64,000 nucleotides of DNA from Isoetes taiwanensis (GCA_021234155.1 JAJEKV010000061.1:2321950-2385949), one strand, 5' to 3'. Numbered from the stretch's first letter, positions 23,712 to 37,945 are shown. Translations and numbers: made by a program. Notes: generated from the sequence alone by a model not told the origin.

Positions 23712-24189
23712 CGTCAATAGATAAGGGTACATATTACTGTATAATATAATTTCACAACTAACAATAAGATTACCAACATATGACCTTTAAAACAATCCTT
23801 TTTTAAGCTCAATTTTTTCTATTCAGCCCACATGCGCACCCTACATACACCTTTAACACCCATTGCATACTTAGGCTTTAAATTATGTCCCCATAATTTT
23901 GCCATAATCACCACATGACCATTGCCCCTAGTAAACTTACTGCATTCCAACAAGATGTTAGCATGCCAATTTCATGATATACATTTCTTCCTAGTTGTCA
24001 AAATAACCTCCTTATATCCATATCTTTACTTCACGTTCTTGCTATTGTCCACTATGTGGTCTTTCATTACCTTAATAATCTTTAGGAGTAAAATTAACCT
24101 ATTCAGGTTAAGGGCCCAGACTATCATCAAGGCCATTAATGAGTTCCTAGAAGCATACCTCTGGTTTCGAAATTATCTTTGATCATAGT

Positions 24190-25283
24190 CCCTTTATTGA
24201 AACCCACATACATATTGGAACATTAACAACTCGTCCCCAATATTCAGTCCCAATTAATATTCCTATAGTATCAAATTAACCTTTGCCCCTATTTCCATTG
24301 TCGCAACACCTAAAAGGATATTAGCCAACATCATAAATGCTTTGCAAATGTTCATTAGTCTTAAGTAAAACCAAGAAAGTCTAACTATATTATAACTTAA
24401 GAAAAAATGTCCAAATTTATTTACATAGCATTAGACAATCAATTGGCAACAAATTATCATTACCAAAGTCAACCATCATACTATCAACCATTATTGTGGG
24501 ATATGCATACCATACGTAAAACACCATCAAGCCCAAGGAGCAACAACATTTTTATTTAATGCATAGGTTAATTTTAAGAGAACAAGTTCATTCCAACATA
24601 ATGTTGCAGTGCTCCAAGTCATATAGATAAATTGATCCCCTTATCCTAGATAAGGTACCATCACCACATTAGTTGCATTTATAGGATCAGGAGACATGTC
24701 CATGGACAACTAAGACCACTACATATGGATTAGATGATGGTACTAAAGACTTAAAGGGAACTAAGGCTAATGACCAGAGTAAGATTGTGTATATATATAT
24801 ATCCCTGCCTCCTACCGGAGGGCAGATAAGGTCCCATATGATAGCAAAAAAGGATTGGAGGATCCCTTTGCTAGCAAAGGGACCCTCCTGCCGACTAAGT
24901 GTTAAAGGTTGTCTCTAAGGGACATTAGTGCAAACAAAGAATTGGTTGGGTTCATACAGAATTGTATCGAAAATGCTTGTACTACATAGATTGAATAGTT
25001 AAGGAAGAAACTAATAATCTATATCCTATTAATTTGTTTCAAAATAATTAAGAATAATACCAACCGTATATGCCCTATTTTATTCTGGTTCCGAATTAAC
25101 TGCAGAGTTCTTATCCACGGCATATAATAATTATTAGCATAGCTGCTACCCTACGCTTGTAATAATTAGAGTAGTCATATCATAATAGCATTAGCTCATA
25201 TATTGAGCGCATAAATTTATGGTTAATCCCGGCCAGAGTAACCCTTTCATTTTCCAGTCGATAGCTATTTCATATTCCAAGCA
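24190..25283. other. Divergent intergenic region of unit A
   Basis: AT-rich non-coding DNA between the two element genes, conserved across units. It contains a TATATATATATA run near 24790 and a CCTTTGCTAGCAAAGG perfect palindrome near 24866-24881, also seen in the 61-kb copy. Confidence 0.45.
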
Positions 25284-25878
25284 ATGGCGACAGTGTTTCT
25301 TGTAGATGTCAAGTTCGGTCACCTTCTGGTATGCTAAAACCTTGCTGATTCATAATATCTTAAGCTTAGTTTCAGTACACAGATTCTCACTGTTAACACA
25401 ATCGAGATTTTTGCAGGAAGCAGAGGGGATAATGCTTGCCAAAGATCAGTATATCGTTGGTGTAGGCCCAAATCGAAAAGGAGTACAAGATTTACATAGC
25501 ATCGGTGGCGGTTCAACATTCTTCAATCGGGTCGGGAATCCTTTTTACAAGGAAACAACATGGTGGATGGAACCGCACTTTTTTATGCAAAGATATCGTA
25601 AAATGGAACACGCCTAACGACCCGGATATGTGATGGAAATTATCGCGGTGAAACCCATCGGAAATTGGCAAGTGGGAAACTCCAAATATAGTACACCATC
25701 AAAGAATCGGGCAGTAATAATGATCGGGCGAGGTGCAACAGATACACCCGTAAATAACAAGTTTGATACAAACCGTAAATAACAAGTTTGATTCATCCGA
25801 TGATGATGATTCATCCGATGAGGATGAACCCCATCCCATAAGCCCTTCCGAAGTCGCTCTCCTCGCAAAATATAAATA
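25284..25878 (+). CDS. Element unit A, plus-strand accessory gene with acidic C-terminus
   Basis: The ATG at 25284 opens MATVFLVDVKF, then a GT-AG intron (to TTTTGCAG near 25416), then EAEGIMLAKDQYIVGVGPNR, HSIGGGSTFF, YKETTWWMEPHFF, a basic/aliphatic middle part, and a tail NNKFDSSDDDDSSDEDEPHP ending LLAKYK and TAG at 25876-25878. The middle frame is interrupted at sites where units B and C differ, so the copies together suggest one open gene of about 150 codons. It is divergent from exon 1 of the same unit (1.95 kb apart) and convergent with the RT of the next unit. No family is recognised. Confidence 0.5.
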
Positions 25879-26935
25879 GAGGCTTGGTATGTTTATGCTT
25901 TTGATTCCATCCATTACTTTAAAATACTTTATTATTTTCTATTATTTGCTTGAGTAGGTACTTTCGAGAATGAGAACAAATGGCGAGTCCACCAAAGGGA
26001 TATACTGCTTGACATCTATGGACCAGAAATCGTAAAGAGCTCAATCGGTAGCAAAGAGTAGCCAAGTCGCCTTGGTGTTGGTCGGAATGGTTTTAAGAAA
26101 AGTATGGTTTAAGCCTTGGAGATGTTCTTGAGTTTACTTACACCGAAAGAAATTTACATGGAACATGAAGATAATTTTGAAGGGCGCAAAGATTGCACAA
26201 ATTAAGGAAGGTTTAAACACAAATCAATGACTATGAACAATAGTACTATGTCAGATATTCACTATATATGTTAAGAAATAGTCTATGTGCCAATTTTTCA
26301 AAACTATTGGCTACAGATTTTTGTAATTTTGCTAACTATATAACTATACTACGATACATGCATGTAGCTTTGTTTGTAATACTCTATTAAATCCAGTTTT
26401 TCAAAGTAATAATATCAATCAGTTGTATTTACTCGGTTAGTTTTCTCGTTAACTAAGGTTTATAAAGTTTCCAACAAATAACAAAGATACATTGCACCAA
26501 ATGATACAAGTACTTATTTATCTATCTCGGAACCGATTCCACCCATCTCAAAGATTGTATCGATATCATAAACATCCTTTGCAAGCAAGATCAAAAGTAT
26601 TAATAACCCATAGAGAAGAGTACACAAAGAACTAATAAAGACTATGATTCCCATGAATGGGAATTCCTTTTCTAAGTATATTACACTAACATGATTCCAT
26701 TCACCTTATATACCAAATTATTGATCATACAAATCAATCTTAGGAACCATTCTTTACTCAAGAACTTTGAGTATCTTGTGTCAAAATTTATTCTTATCAA
26801 AACCTTTGCAATTAACTCAATAAATCCCTATGCTTAGGAAATCATTTAACCCTTAAATCAAAATATTATCCGGATTTTCCCAATTCAATATCAATGTCTT
26901 GATATCATATTTTAGGCACTGGAAATTTTCATTTC
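25879..26935. other. Convergent spacer between plus-strand gene and next RT
   Basis: Non-coding AT-rich DNA, conserved between units. It would hold the 3' ends of both transcription units. No hairpin or poly(A) signal is strong enough to single out. Confidence 0.4.
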
Positions 26936-28945
26936 TCAATACCCCGAAAGCACCTTATGCCACACATCCTTCTTCTTAAATCCTTTATCAATAAAGCAGG
27001 TTGATAAGAATAACCAAATCTTCTGCGGCCCTAATAGGATTATTGTGCACATATAATATCGGTTGCACTGAAATGATAACATTGCACGCCATAATATATG
27101 GCCTACAACCGCTAGCATGGATAAATTTAATGACTTTTGAAAGGTAGGTTGTTCCTTTTGTCAAACCTATATGTGTTATATAAACCAGCATGCCTTGCAA
27201 TGATGTCAATAGTAACATTAAGGAAATCAGCTTTCCATTCCAATGTGAGCATCATGGTCGTGATATGTCGTTTCATCCTTGATTACAAGGTGCTCCAAAT
27301 TGTAGATAGTAACACCATTACCATTATTATTGAGTCCAAGGAAAGCCCTCGACATATGGATTGTTAATACTAAGAAGATCATCCATATACACCGAATGTA
27401 TATCCGAATGCAAAGACCTCGAAATTTACCTTCAAGAATTAATTTAGAGATAAACTCAAGCTCAAAAGCAAAATGGATATAAGTTACACCAACCAGACTA
27501 GAAGCAAATCCCATTGGGATACCCTTGATTTGTCTAAATACCCCATTATGCATTAAGAGAAAACAATTGTTCAAAGAACCATTTGTTTAACCGTGTAAAT
27601 AGGTCCATATCCATTCTCATGCCATACTTTGCTTTCGAACCATATTCTTCCATTCCATCTTAATGCTGCCATTTTCCAAGATTTTATACCACATATCATA
27701 ACCAAAGATTAACTTTTTTTTTAATTCTCCATGTCATCCTTATCACACTCTCCATAATGTAACAAATCCCATGTACCCCATCTAATGGGATATTCTCGTA
27801 ACATTTGGTTATATATCAAAGAACAAACACGCCATTAACCTTAGGAGGTAAGTTACACATCACATCATAGATGGAATTGATTACCCGTGCCGCTTTGATC
27901 TTATTCTTTTGGAAAACATTAGCGAAGATTTGCATTTTTCATAACAAATTGTTGGCCACATGTCGTAATGAGATTAAGTCCAGTTTGCTACAATTGCAAA
28001 ATGGAGTAGAAAAAATAGTTTCATGCGCATTGGTGATCCACCAGTATTCCAATTTATGGGCTTTAAAAATGCCTAAAAGGTATGGTAATTCCATACCTAA
28101 CATGTGTCCTATTCCCAACATGGAATCAATATCCTCCTCGCATTATGACTAATCAACTCCTCTCTAGTGATATCACACTTACAAAAATCATTGCTATTAA
28201 GCCCGATAGTGGCGGCTTCTCGATATGTAAGGGGCAAATAAACACGGATTATTAGCGGCTTTATCAACACCGATGTATGTGTTATTAACCAGACCATTCA
28301 ATATTTTTACTCACATTTTCCTCCATACATAAGAATTTTTTTTTGGATTCACTTTGTTACTTTCTACAAACATTTTGGCCACCATCCGACATTTCTTTTC
28401 TAAGATCATTTTTACATCGCTCAATAACCAGTTCATCATATTCCACAAGAGAAAACCCCGTACGATGAAAAAACTGCTTCAATGGTATTATCCATTTCTC
28501 GCCATAAATTGCTCAATAGTGAATGGGTGATCTTGGTATAAAGTTTAATCCAAGTTGAAACCAATTTTACAATGAATAATATTCGAAGTCAGGTTGTTGG
28601 GATGTGTCCCATTTTCCGATCAATAAATTTCTGTAATCTTGGGATGCTACATACACATGCAAAGTTCCAAAGGACTGGTAAACACAATTTTAGGTTTGTA
28701 GAACATATCCTTAAGGTTGTGGTATACCTCCAACCAAATACATATTTTCCCATATATTGTAGCCATTAAGGATCAAAAATCTGCACAAAACACTCTTAAA
28801 TGTACTTTAGCAGACTCAATTTTATCAACAACCTTTGAAAAATATGTTAAATGCACATATTTTTTTGCTTGTTTTCTCCTTAATAACTTGTAATTTTACT
28901 CTTCCATCGATCCTCATTTACACAAGCGATTCTTCTTCTTTTAAT
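26936..28945 (-). CDS. Element unit B, reverse transcriptase exon with all core motifs
   Basis: This is the first place in the array where the RT can be read through. The 5' part repeats that of unit A in broken frames (THAHETIFSTP region, then CYENIP). It is followed by NCFLLMHNGVFRQIKGIPMG and FASS (motif B), FRYMDDLL-type sequence (motif C; clearest at 36.2 kb as MDDLLSINNPYV), IKDETTYH, HIGMES/HIGMKVDFLNVTI (motif D/E region), then THIGLTKGTTYLSKV, and a terminus VWHKVLSGY. GIPMG plus RYxDDLL with NPY resembles RT-like ORFs described in some invertebrate genomes and, more loosely, Penelope-like RTs. Most frame breaks lie at CAG/CTG. Confidence 0.65.
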
Positions 28946-29160
28946 TAATACAATAATAAATATTCGTAAAAGGTATTCAAAAACTTTTGTATTTTTATTT
29001 AATACTCTTGATGATATGGCAAAATTTGGGATAAACCCATACATATTGGCGTAATAAGGGGTAAAACCCATATATTTTGACCATGAGGTCAGAGTTAACA
29101 TGCAGAGCATGCTTCATCAAAATATATATTATCATATCAGATAGGCTATGCTTGTTATAC

Positions 29161-30719
29161 CTGAGTTCTCAAAAAGAGATATTATTACTGCGTGCTCCGT
29201 TAGGATGCATCAGTGCGTTGATATTCACGATCCACGCCACATTAGTAGCCATTTTCACCAATTTTGGTGGCCTAAGTATGCCAATGCCCGGCAATATTAT
29301 TATTTTGGTTTCTCTTTTTAGCAGGGGCATACCCGAAGCTGCTATTATCATGAAGATGGTCCATCAAGAATTTCCTGGATTTGATAGTCTTTTCAATGAT
29401 GTCAACCGCCTTAGAATTACCAAACTCCTGTTTGAAATTGGCATTTTCATTTTCAGCCCAATCGTGAGTCATTCTGAACATGAGATCCCGTATCTTAAGA
29501 TACCCAATATATGAGATGACAACTTTTCTAATCGGATCAGAGGCCAACCATCTGGCCATAAATGCAAATCTCATCTGAATTCTCTGTTCAGGCCATATCT
29601 TGTCCAAATTATTAAACATGAACTGCGCACCATATGGTCAAACCATATTATATTATCGGGACACTTCTCATCGTCACGATCCGCGGTTGCATCGTAAAAT
29701 GGGCAATCGTTCTCCAAATACGCTTCAGGTAAAAATCAATCCTTGGCTCATTGGTTTTGGCCATATGGCCCTTCTGCCCAATGTACAGTTCATTTCCAAT
29801 TTGGCATTTCTTCTCAAGAAGTGAAATACTGAAAGGTAGCTTAACATTTATTTTCCTTATATGTTTTGTAAACGAGATGGAATCCCTCTCTTTTATTAAC
29901 TTAACATCATCGACTTAAGCGTGCGAGCATGATAAATGACTCTTTACTAATTGGAGTTGTAATACCCAAGTTTTTGCTAGCCCACAACATCTGTTGGAAT
30001 TGATCCCCATGGATCTCAATATTCCTACTAGACATAATAGGAAAACTGCCACAATTGAACAAGTTCAACTCCTTAAGATTGTAGGTTTCGATTTCCTCCT
30101 TAATTTTATCCTCTGAAGAAGGAACAGCATTATCCATGCTAGGCCCAGTAAATTGATCCGTACAGTCCACATCATCAATATCAAACAGGCAATTGTCCAA
30201 GGAAACAGCAGGTTCATGAGTTTTTTCCATGCTATTATCCACTTTGTTGTTTGGAGTATAAGTATACTTGAGTGAATTACGCTTTTCGGGCGCTTAAGCC
30301 ATTAATGAAAGCAAGTAAATCTTGCAAGTCTTTACCATCCGCATCCATGTGAGCACTTGGAAGCTTCTTGTAGGTATCCACAATCAAGTCATGACATCTA
30401 CCATAATCAGCATCTTTAAAACTTGAAACTAATCCAAGCATGTTGTTGAATCCAAGGAACAAGACCACTGACATATCTCCATCACCTAGTGTGCATTCTT
30501 TGCAGATAATTAAGTTATGTACCTCCTGTAATTTGATGCACGCCATGACAGCTTGGACAGCCTTGTTGGGTGCCAAAATACCTGCTGCAGAATATCCCAG
30601 TCTTGATAATTCCGGAAGCCAAATAGGTCTACCAGTATTGGAATTCTCAGACACCAGTTCTTTTGAATGCTAACAAAGATGGTTGAAGAGACTAGCATCA
30701 TTATTTTGAGCAACGCTTC
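29161..30719 (-). CDS. Element unit B, exon 2: ORF1 protein
   Basis: Same protein as in unit A, with long clean stretches: 30654-30277 (IWLPELSRLGY to FINGL), 30242-29907 (DNCLFDIDDVDCTDQF to ARLS) and 29619-29272. It is intact across SLDNCLFDIDDV, where unit A is broken, and broken near 29885 and 30285, where unit A is intact. The two copies therefore complement each other, which argues for technical rather than biological breaks. Confidence 0.65.
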
Positions 30720-31823
30720 CTATATAAAGCATAAAAAATCAAGATAAAAGAAAATATATAATTGAAGGTATAAGTGAAAGTATAAGAGAACACAACTTAA
30801 AACAATAGTCCCAATGACCTCTATGGCTCACACCAAGAAAAACCGATTGATTCAAAATGGGAGATATATAAATTGGCCTAGCCAAGACCTCATGCATTAA
30901 CCGTGACATCCAAGGAGTCCTATATTAACTAGATAGGAAACCCGAATTTATTGAACCCTAAAAAGGGAAACCATAGAGGTCATGGGACTAAAACATAAAG
31001 AATTCACCATAATAACCATGTCCTAGTCACCAATAATATTAGATTAATCCCAAACATGTAATATTGCCAAAAAATTATGCTCAAACAATTAATGCCAGAC
31101 AGACAAAGAAGCTATTAAAACCATTGACTCAATAAAAAATAACCAGACAATAATATTATTTGAAGGATTCTAAATACAACCAGCCAAATGGATAGAGCAG
31201 CCAATATGAGCCAATTATTGCCAAATTCTTAAAAAATTACCACAAACATATAGATCTACCAGGAAATATAACAGATGTATTTTAAAGATAATAAAACAAA
31301 GATACTATAACAGTTGTACTTCAGATCCGTAATATGAAAAAAGTTACAAGAGAAATAGGATTAAAAGGAAGTACCAAATGTATTGCCAAATATTTTGTCC
31401 ATATGTCTTCAATAGTAATAGCAAAGTAAGAGTAAATACTTACCCAAACGGATTGTAACAACAAAATTAATGAATAGTTCATAACCAGCAGCATTCCTCA
31501 AACATCCATGCAAAAAAGAGTGCAGGAGAAGAGAGTTCGGTTACCTGCAGCAAATAGCACTTATTAGCCTAAAGAGGGTAAGAAATACTAATGCTAGCAG
31601 GTAAGCTATGAACTCTCTTGGCATTTCTGCCCTTTACCCACAGAATTTACATACTGAAAATTAATAATGTAATTTAAAGCCAACCCAAAGCTATCATACA
31701 TCTTGCATTTAAATAATTTATGAACAGATCAAAATTGCTGTACCATTGTATCCCAGATATAAGCTGCAGTAATAATCTCTTATGATAATTCAGACCATCT
31801 AAGTATAAATAATACGAGCAAAC

Positions 31824-32160
31824 CTGATTTGGTTGAATTTCATTGCTAGAGTCCTCTTCATTGTCAGAGTCTGCTACAATCTCCACATTAGAATCAGCCA
31901 CAATGACCACATTACTACCAGAAGTTTCTGCTACTTTGGAGACATTCCCACAAGGATTCAGGCTTGGAACAAACTTCAAGATACCCATGTCACCTTTGGC
32001 CCTATTTGGATCTAATCCATGCCGCCTGCATTGCATCAATTAAGCGTGCTTTACTTTGTGGATCTGTCAGGTTTATCCCATGTCTCCTCGAAAATTCAAT
32101 AAGTTTGGGCCTAGTTTGCCCCTTATTACCGGCCCCTCACGGTCGGCCACTCTTACTCAT
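31824..32160 (-). CDS. Element unit B, exon 1
   Basis: Same SAP-like N-terminus and acidic tail as unit A. The tail reads NVEIVADSDNEEDSSNEIQP NQ with CAGAGTCTG intact where unit A has a scrambled triplet. The donor is CAG then GTTTGC. Breaks occur near 32040-32060. Confidence 0.6.
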
Positions 32161-34104
32161 GCTCAAGCTTTCCGAATTGGGAAACTAAGTCTATTTATAC
32201 CGCGCCTATTTGCTAAAACCAATTAAGGAGATTTTAAGCCCTTAATCCCATACGCCAAAGCGTAAATTACAAGAACGCCCGTGATAAAGTGCAACTTACC
32301 GATATCTACAAGAAATATACTAGAAATAATCCAATTACTCAAGAGAAATGAAATAAAAAATGCATTATCGGTGCACTGTAGCTTTTCGAGCTCGAATGCA
32401 ACAAAATATGATTGCATACATACGCCAACATGAGTTTCCGGAAGAGTCATCTCCATTGAGTTACGAGATCATTTAGTCACTTGCCCAAGTCACGCTTGTC
32501 CGCCAACAAAGCATTAGGGTTCGTCCATCGATTAGGGTTCGTCAATAGATAAGGGTACATATTACTGTATAATATAATTTCACAACTAACAATAAGATTA
32601 CCAACATATGACCTTTAAAAACAATCCTTTTTAAGCTCAATTTTTTCTATTCAGCCCACATGCGCACCCTACATACACCTTTAACACCCATTGCATACTT
32701 AGGCTTTAAATTATGTCCCCATAATTTTGCCATAATCACCACATGACCATTGCCCCTAGTAAACTTACTGCATTCCAACAAGATGTTAGCATGCCAATTT
32801 CATGATATACATTTCTTCCTAGTTGTCAAAATAACCTCCTTATATCCATATCTTTACTTCACGCTCTTGCTATTGTCCACTATGTGGTCTTTCATTACCT
32901 TAATAATCTTTAGGAGTAAAATTAACCTATTCAGGTTAAGGGCCCGCACTATCATCAAGGCCATTAATGAGTTCCTAGAAGCATACCTCGGTTTCAAATT
33001 ATCTTTGATCATAGTCCCTTTATTGAAACCCACATACATATTGGAACATTAACAACTCGTCCCCAATATTCAACCCAATTAATATTCCTATAGTATCAAA
33101 TTAACCTTTGCCCCTATTTCCATTGCCGCAACCTAAAAGGATATTAGCCAACATCATAAATGTCGCAAATGTTCATTAGTCTTAAGTAAAACCAAGAAAG
33201 TCTAACTATATTATAACTTAAGAAAAAAATGTCCAAATTTATTTACATAGCATTAGACAATCAATTGGCAACAAAATTATCATTACCAAAGTCAACCATC
33301 ATACTATCAACCATTATTGTGGGATATGCATACCATACGTAAAACACCATCAAGCCCAAGGAGCAACAACATTTTTATTTAATGCATAGGTTAATTTTAA
33401 GAGAACAAGTTCATTCCAACATAATGTTGCAAAGGTTCCAAGTCATATAGATAAATTGATCCCCTTATCCTAGATAAGGTACCATCACCACATTAGTTGC
33501 ATTTATAGGATCGGGGAGACATGTCCATGGACAACTAAGACCACTACATATGGATTAGATGATGGTACTAAAAAAGACTTAAAGGGAACTAAGGCTAATG
33601 ACCGGGAGTAAGATTGTGTATATATATATATATCCCCATCCTAACGGAGGGCGAGATAAGGTCCCATATGATAGCAAAAATTGGAGGATCCCTTGCTAGC
33701 AAAGGGACCCTCCCCGCCGACTAAGTGTTAAAGGTTGTCTCTAAGGGACATTAGTGCAAACAAAGAATTGGTTGGGTTCATATGCAATTGTATCAAAATG
33801 TTTGTACTACATAGATTGAATAGTTAAGGAAGAAACTAATAATCTATATCCTATTAATTTGTTTCAAAATAATTAAGAATAATACCAACCAGATATGCCC
33901 TATTTTATTAAGTTAGAATTAACCTGAAGTTCTTATCCACGGCATATAATAATTATTAGCATAGCCGCTACCCCACGCTTTTTGTAATAATTAGAGTAGT
34001 CATATCATAATAGCATTAGCTCATATATTGAGCGCATAAATTTATGGTTAATCCCTAGTAACCCTTTCATTTTCCAAATCGATAGCTATTTCATATTCCA
34101 AGCA

Positions 34105-34708
34105 ATGGCGGCAAAGTGTTTTCTTTATGGAGATGTCAAGTTCGGTCACCTACGGTATGCTAAAACCTTGGCGATTCATAATATCTTAAGCTTAGTTTCA
34201 AGATAATGATTCTCGCCAATTAACACAATCGAGATTTTTGCGAGAAGCGAGGGATAATGCTTTGCCAAAGATCGAATATATCGTTGGTGTAGGCCCAAAT
34301 CGAAGGAGTACAAATATTTACATAGCATCGAGGGCGGTCAACATTCTTCATCGAAGGTTTGGAATCCTTTTTCACAAGGAAACAACATGGTGGATGGAAC
34401 CGCGACTTTTTATCGCGATATCGGGAGAAAATGGAACACGCCTAACAGCCCGGATATGTGATGGAAATTATCTTGTGAAACCCATCGGCAATTGGTAAAA
34501 AGTGGGAAACTCGGTCATAGTACACCATCAAAAGAATCGGGCGGCAATAATGATGTAGGAGGTGCAACGGATACACCCAGAAATAACAAGTTTGATACAA
34601 CCCGAAATAACAAGTTTGATTCATCCGATGATGATGATTCATCGATGAGGATGAACCCCATCCCATAAGCCCTTAGAAGTCGCTCTCCTCGGAGCAAAAT
34701 ATAAATAG
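34105..34708 (+). CDS. Element unit B, plus-strand accessory gene
   Basis: The counterpart of 25284-25878: ATG at 34105, intron, YIVGVGPNRR, TTWWMEP, and the Asp/Ser/Glu-rich tail before TAG at 34706-34708. Several frame breaks relative to unit A, mostly where A has CAG or CTG. Confidence 0.45.
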
Positions 34709-35759
34709 AGGCTTGGTATGTTTATGCTTTTGATTCCATCCATTACTTTAAAATACTTTATTATTTTCTATATTTGCTTGAGTAGGTACGAGAATGAGAA
34801 CAAATGGCGTAGTCCACCAAAAGGATATATACGGTTGACATCTATGGACCGGAAATGGAAGAGCTCACCGGTAGCAAAGAGTAGTCAAACCGCCTTGGTG
34901 TTAATGGAATGGTTTTAAAGAAAAAGTATGGTTTAAGCCTTGAGATGTTCTTGAGTTTACTTACACCTGAAAGAAATTTACATGGAACATGAAGATAATT
35001 TTGGGCAAAGATTGCAAACAAATTAAGGAAGGTTTAAACACAATGCGTTATGACTATGAACAATAGTACTATGTCAGATATTCTCACTATATATGTTAAG
35101 AAATAGTCTATGTGCCAATTTTTCAAAACTATTGGCTACAGATTTTTGTAATTTGCTAACTATATAACTATACTACAGACATGCATGTAGCTTTGCCGTA
35201 ATACTCTATTAAATCCGGAAGCCAAAAGTAATAATATCAATCACTTGTATTTACTCGCTTAGTTTTTCGTTAACTAAGGTTTATAAAGTTTCAACAAATA
35301 ACAAAGATACATTGCACCAAATGATACAAGTACTTATTTATCTATCTCGGCCATTCCACCCCATCTCAAAGATTGTATCGATATCATAAACATCCTTTGC
35401 AAAGCCGATCAAAAGTATTAATAACCCATAGAGAAGAGTACACAACCAAACTAATAAGACTATGATTCCCATGAATGGGAATTCCTTTCTAAGTATATTA
35501 CACTAACATGATTCCATTCAAATTATATACCAAATTATTGATCATACAAATCAATCTTAGGAACCATTCTTTACTCAAGAACTTTGAGTATCTTGTGTCA
35601 AAATTTATTCTTATCAAAACCTTTGCAATTAACTCAATAAATCCCTATGCTTAGGAAATCATTTAACCCTTAAATCAAAATATTATCTGGATTTTCCCAA
35701 TTCGAATATCAATGTCTTGATATCATATTTTAGGCCTGGGAAATTTTCATTTCTCAATA

Positions 35760-37735
35760 CCCCCGAGCACCTTTATGCCACACATCCTTCTTCTTAAATC
35801 CTTTATCAATAAAAGCGGTTGATAAGAATAACCAAATCTTCTTCGTGAGAATAGGATTATTGTGCACATATAATATCGGTTGCACACGTGAAATGATAAC
35901 ATTGCACCATAATATATGGCCTACAACCGCTAGCATGGATAAATTTAACGACTTTGAAAGGTAGGTTGTTCCTTTTGTCAAACCTATATGTGTTATAAAA
36001 ACCGATGCCTTGCAATGATGTCAATAGTAACATTAAGGAAATCGACTTTCATTCCAATGTGAGCATCATGGCTGTGATATGTCGTTTCATCCTTGATTAC
36101 AAGGTGCTCCAAATTGTAGATAGTAACACCATTACCATTATTATTGAGTCCAAGGAAAGCCCTGACATATGGATTGTTAATACTAAGAAGATCATCCATA
36201 TACCTGAATGTATATCCCGAATCGCGGCTGACCTCGAAAATTTACCTTCAGTAATTAATTTAGAGATAAACTCAAGCTCAAAAGCAGCCAGATATAAGTT
36301 ACACCAACCAGGACTAGAAGCAAATCCCATTGGGATACCCTTGATTTGTCTAAATACCCCATTATGCATTAAGAGAAAAACATTGTTCAAACCATTTGTT
36401 TAACTGTGTAAAATAGGTCCATATCCATTACGTGCCATACTTTGCTTTCAGAACCATATTCTTCCATTCCATCTTAATGTTTGCCATTTTTCAAGATTTT
36501 ATACCACATATCATAACCCAGCATTAACTTTTTTTCTTAATTCTCCATGTCATCCTTATCACACTCTCCATAATGTAACAAATCCCATGTACCCCATCTA
36601 ATGGGATATTCTCGTAACATTTGCTTGTTATGGAAGAACAAACCGCCATTAACCTTTTTAGGTAGGTTACACATCACATCATAGATGGAATTGATTACCA
36701 GGGCGCTTTGATCTTATTCTTTGGAAAACATTAGCAAAGATGCATTTTCATAACAAATTGTTGGCCACATGTCCGTGAATGATTAAGTCCACCAAGCGGT
36801 TAATTTACCGAGTAGAAAAATAGTTTCATGACATTGGTGATCCACACAGTATTCCAATTTATGGGCTTTAAAAATGCCTAAAAAAGGTATGGTAATTCCA
36901 TCTTGAACATGTGTCCTATTCCCAACATGGAATCAATATCCTCCTGCACACATGACTAATCAACTCCTCTCTAGTGATATCACACTTACAAAAATCATTG
37001 CTATTAAGCGATGAGTGGCGGAGCATATGTGTAAGGGGCAAATAAACGATTATATTAGCAAACTTTTATCAACACCCTCAGATGTACGTGGGTTATTAAC
37101 CCCCATTCAATATTTTTACTCACATTTTCCTCCATACATAAGAATTTTTCTTGGATTCAATGTTACTTTCTACAAACATTTTGGCCGACCATCCATTTCT
37201 TTTCTAAGATCATTTTTACCTTGCTCAATAACGGTTCATCATATTCCACAAGAGAAAACCATTATGCGGTAAAAAAAAACATTCAATGGTATTATCCATT
37301 TCGCCATAAATTGCTCAATAGTGAATGGGTGATCCGGTATAAAGTTTAATCCAAGTTGAAACCAATTTTACAATGAATAATATTCAGTCGGCTTGTTTGG
37401 ATATGTCCCATTTTTACGATCAATAAATTTACGTAATCTTGGGATGCTACATACACATCACGTTTCAAAGGACTGGTAAACACAATTTTAGGTTTGTAGA
37501 ACATATCCTTAAGGTTCTTTGGTATACCTCCAACCAAATAATGATTTTCCCATATTGTAGCCCGCAGATCAAAAATCGCACAAAACACTCTTAAATGTAA
37601 TAGCAGTACTCAATTTTATCAACAACCTTTGAAAATATGTTAAATGCACATATTTTTGCTTGTTTTCTCCTTAATAACTTGTAATTTTACTCTTCCATCG
37701 ATCCTTTTTACAAAGATTCTTCTTTTTCTCGCTTA
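35760..37735 (-). CDS. Element unit C, reverse transcriptase exon (heavily broken)
   Basis: Best view of the catalytic part: NGVFRQIKGIPMGFASSPGW with NLYLAAFELEF, then RYMDDLLSINNPYVRAFLGL (frame 36199-35993), then HIGMKVDFLNVTIDII. The 5' half is fragmented. MDD is the motif C catalytic pair. Confidence 0.6.
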
Positions 37736-37945
37736 ATACAATAATAAATATTGGAAAAGGTATTCAAAAAACTTTTGTATTTTTTATTTAATACTCTTGA
37801 TGATACCGGTAAAATTTGGGATAAACCATACATATTAGCGAGAATAAGGGGTAAAACCCATATATTTTGACCATGAGGTCGAAGTTAACATCACGGCATG
37901 CTTCATCAAAATATATATTATCATATCGGATAGGCTATGCTTGTT

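Noticed and set aside
23922-24182. Plus-strand open frame (MPLVNLLHSNKM) repeated in the copies
   Set aside because: Varies in length between copies, no motif, lies in the promoter interval; more likely conserved non-coding DNA.
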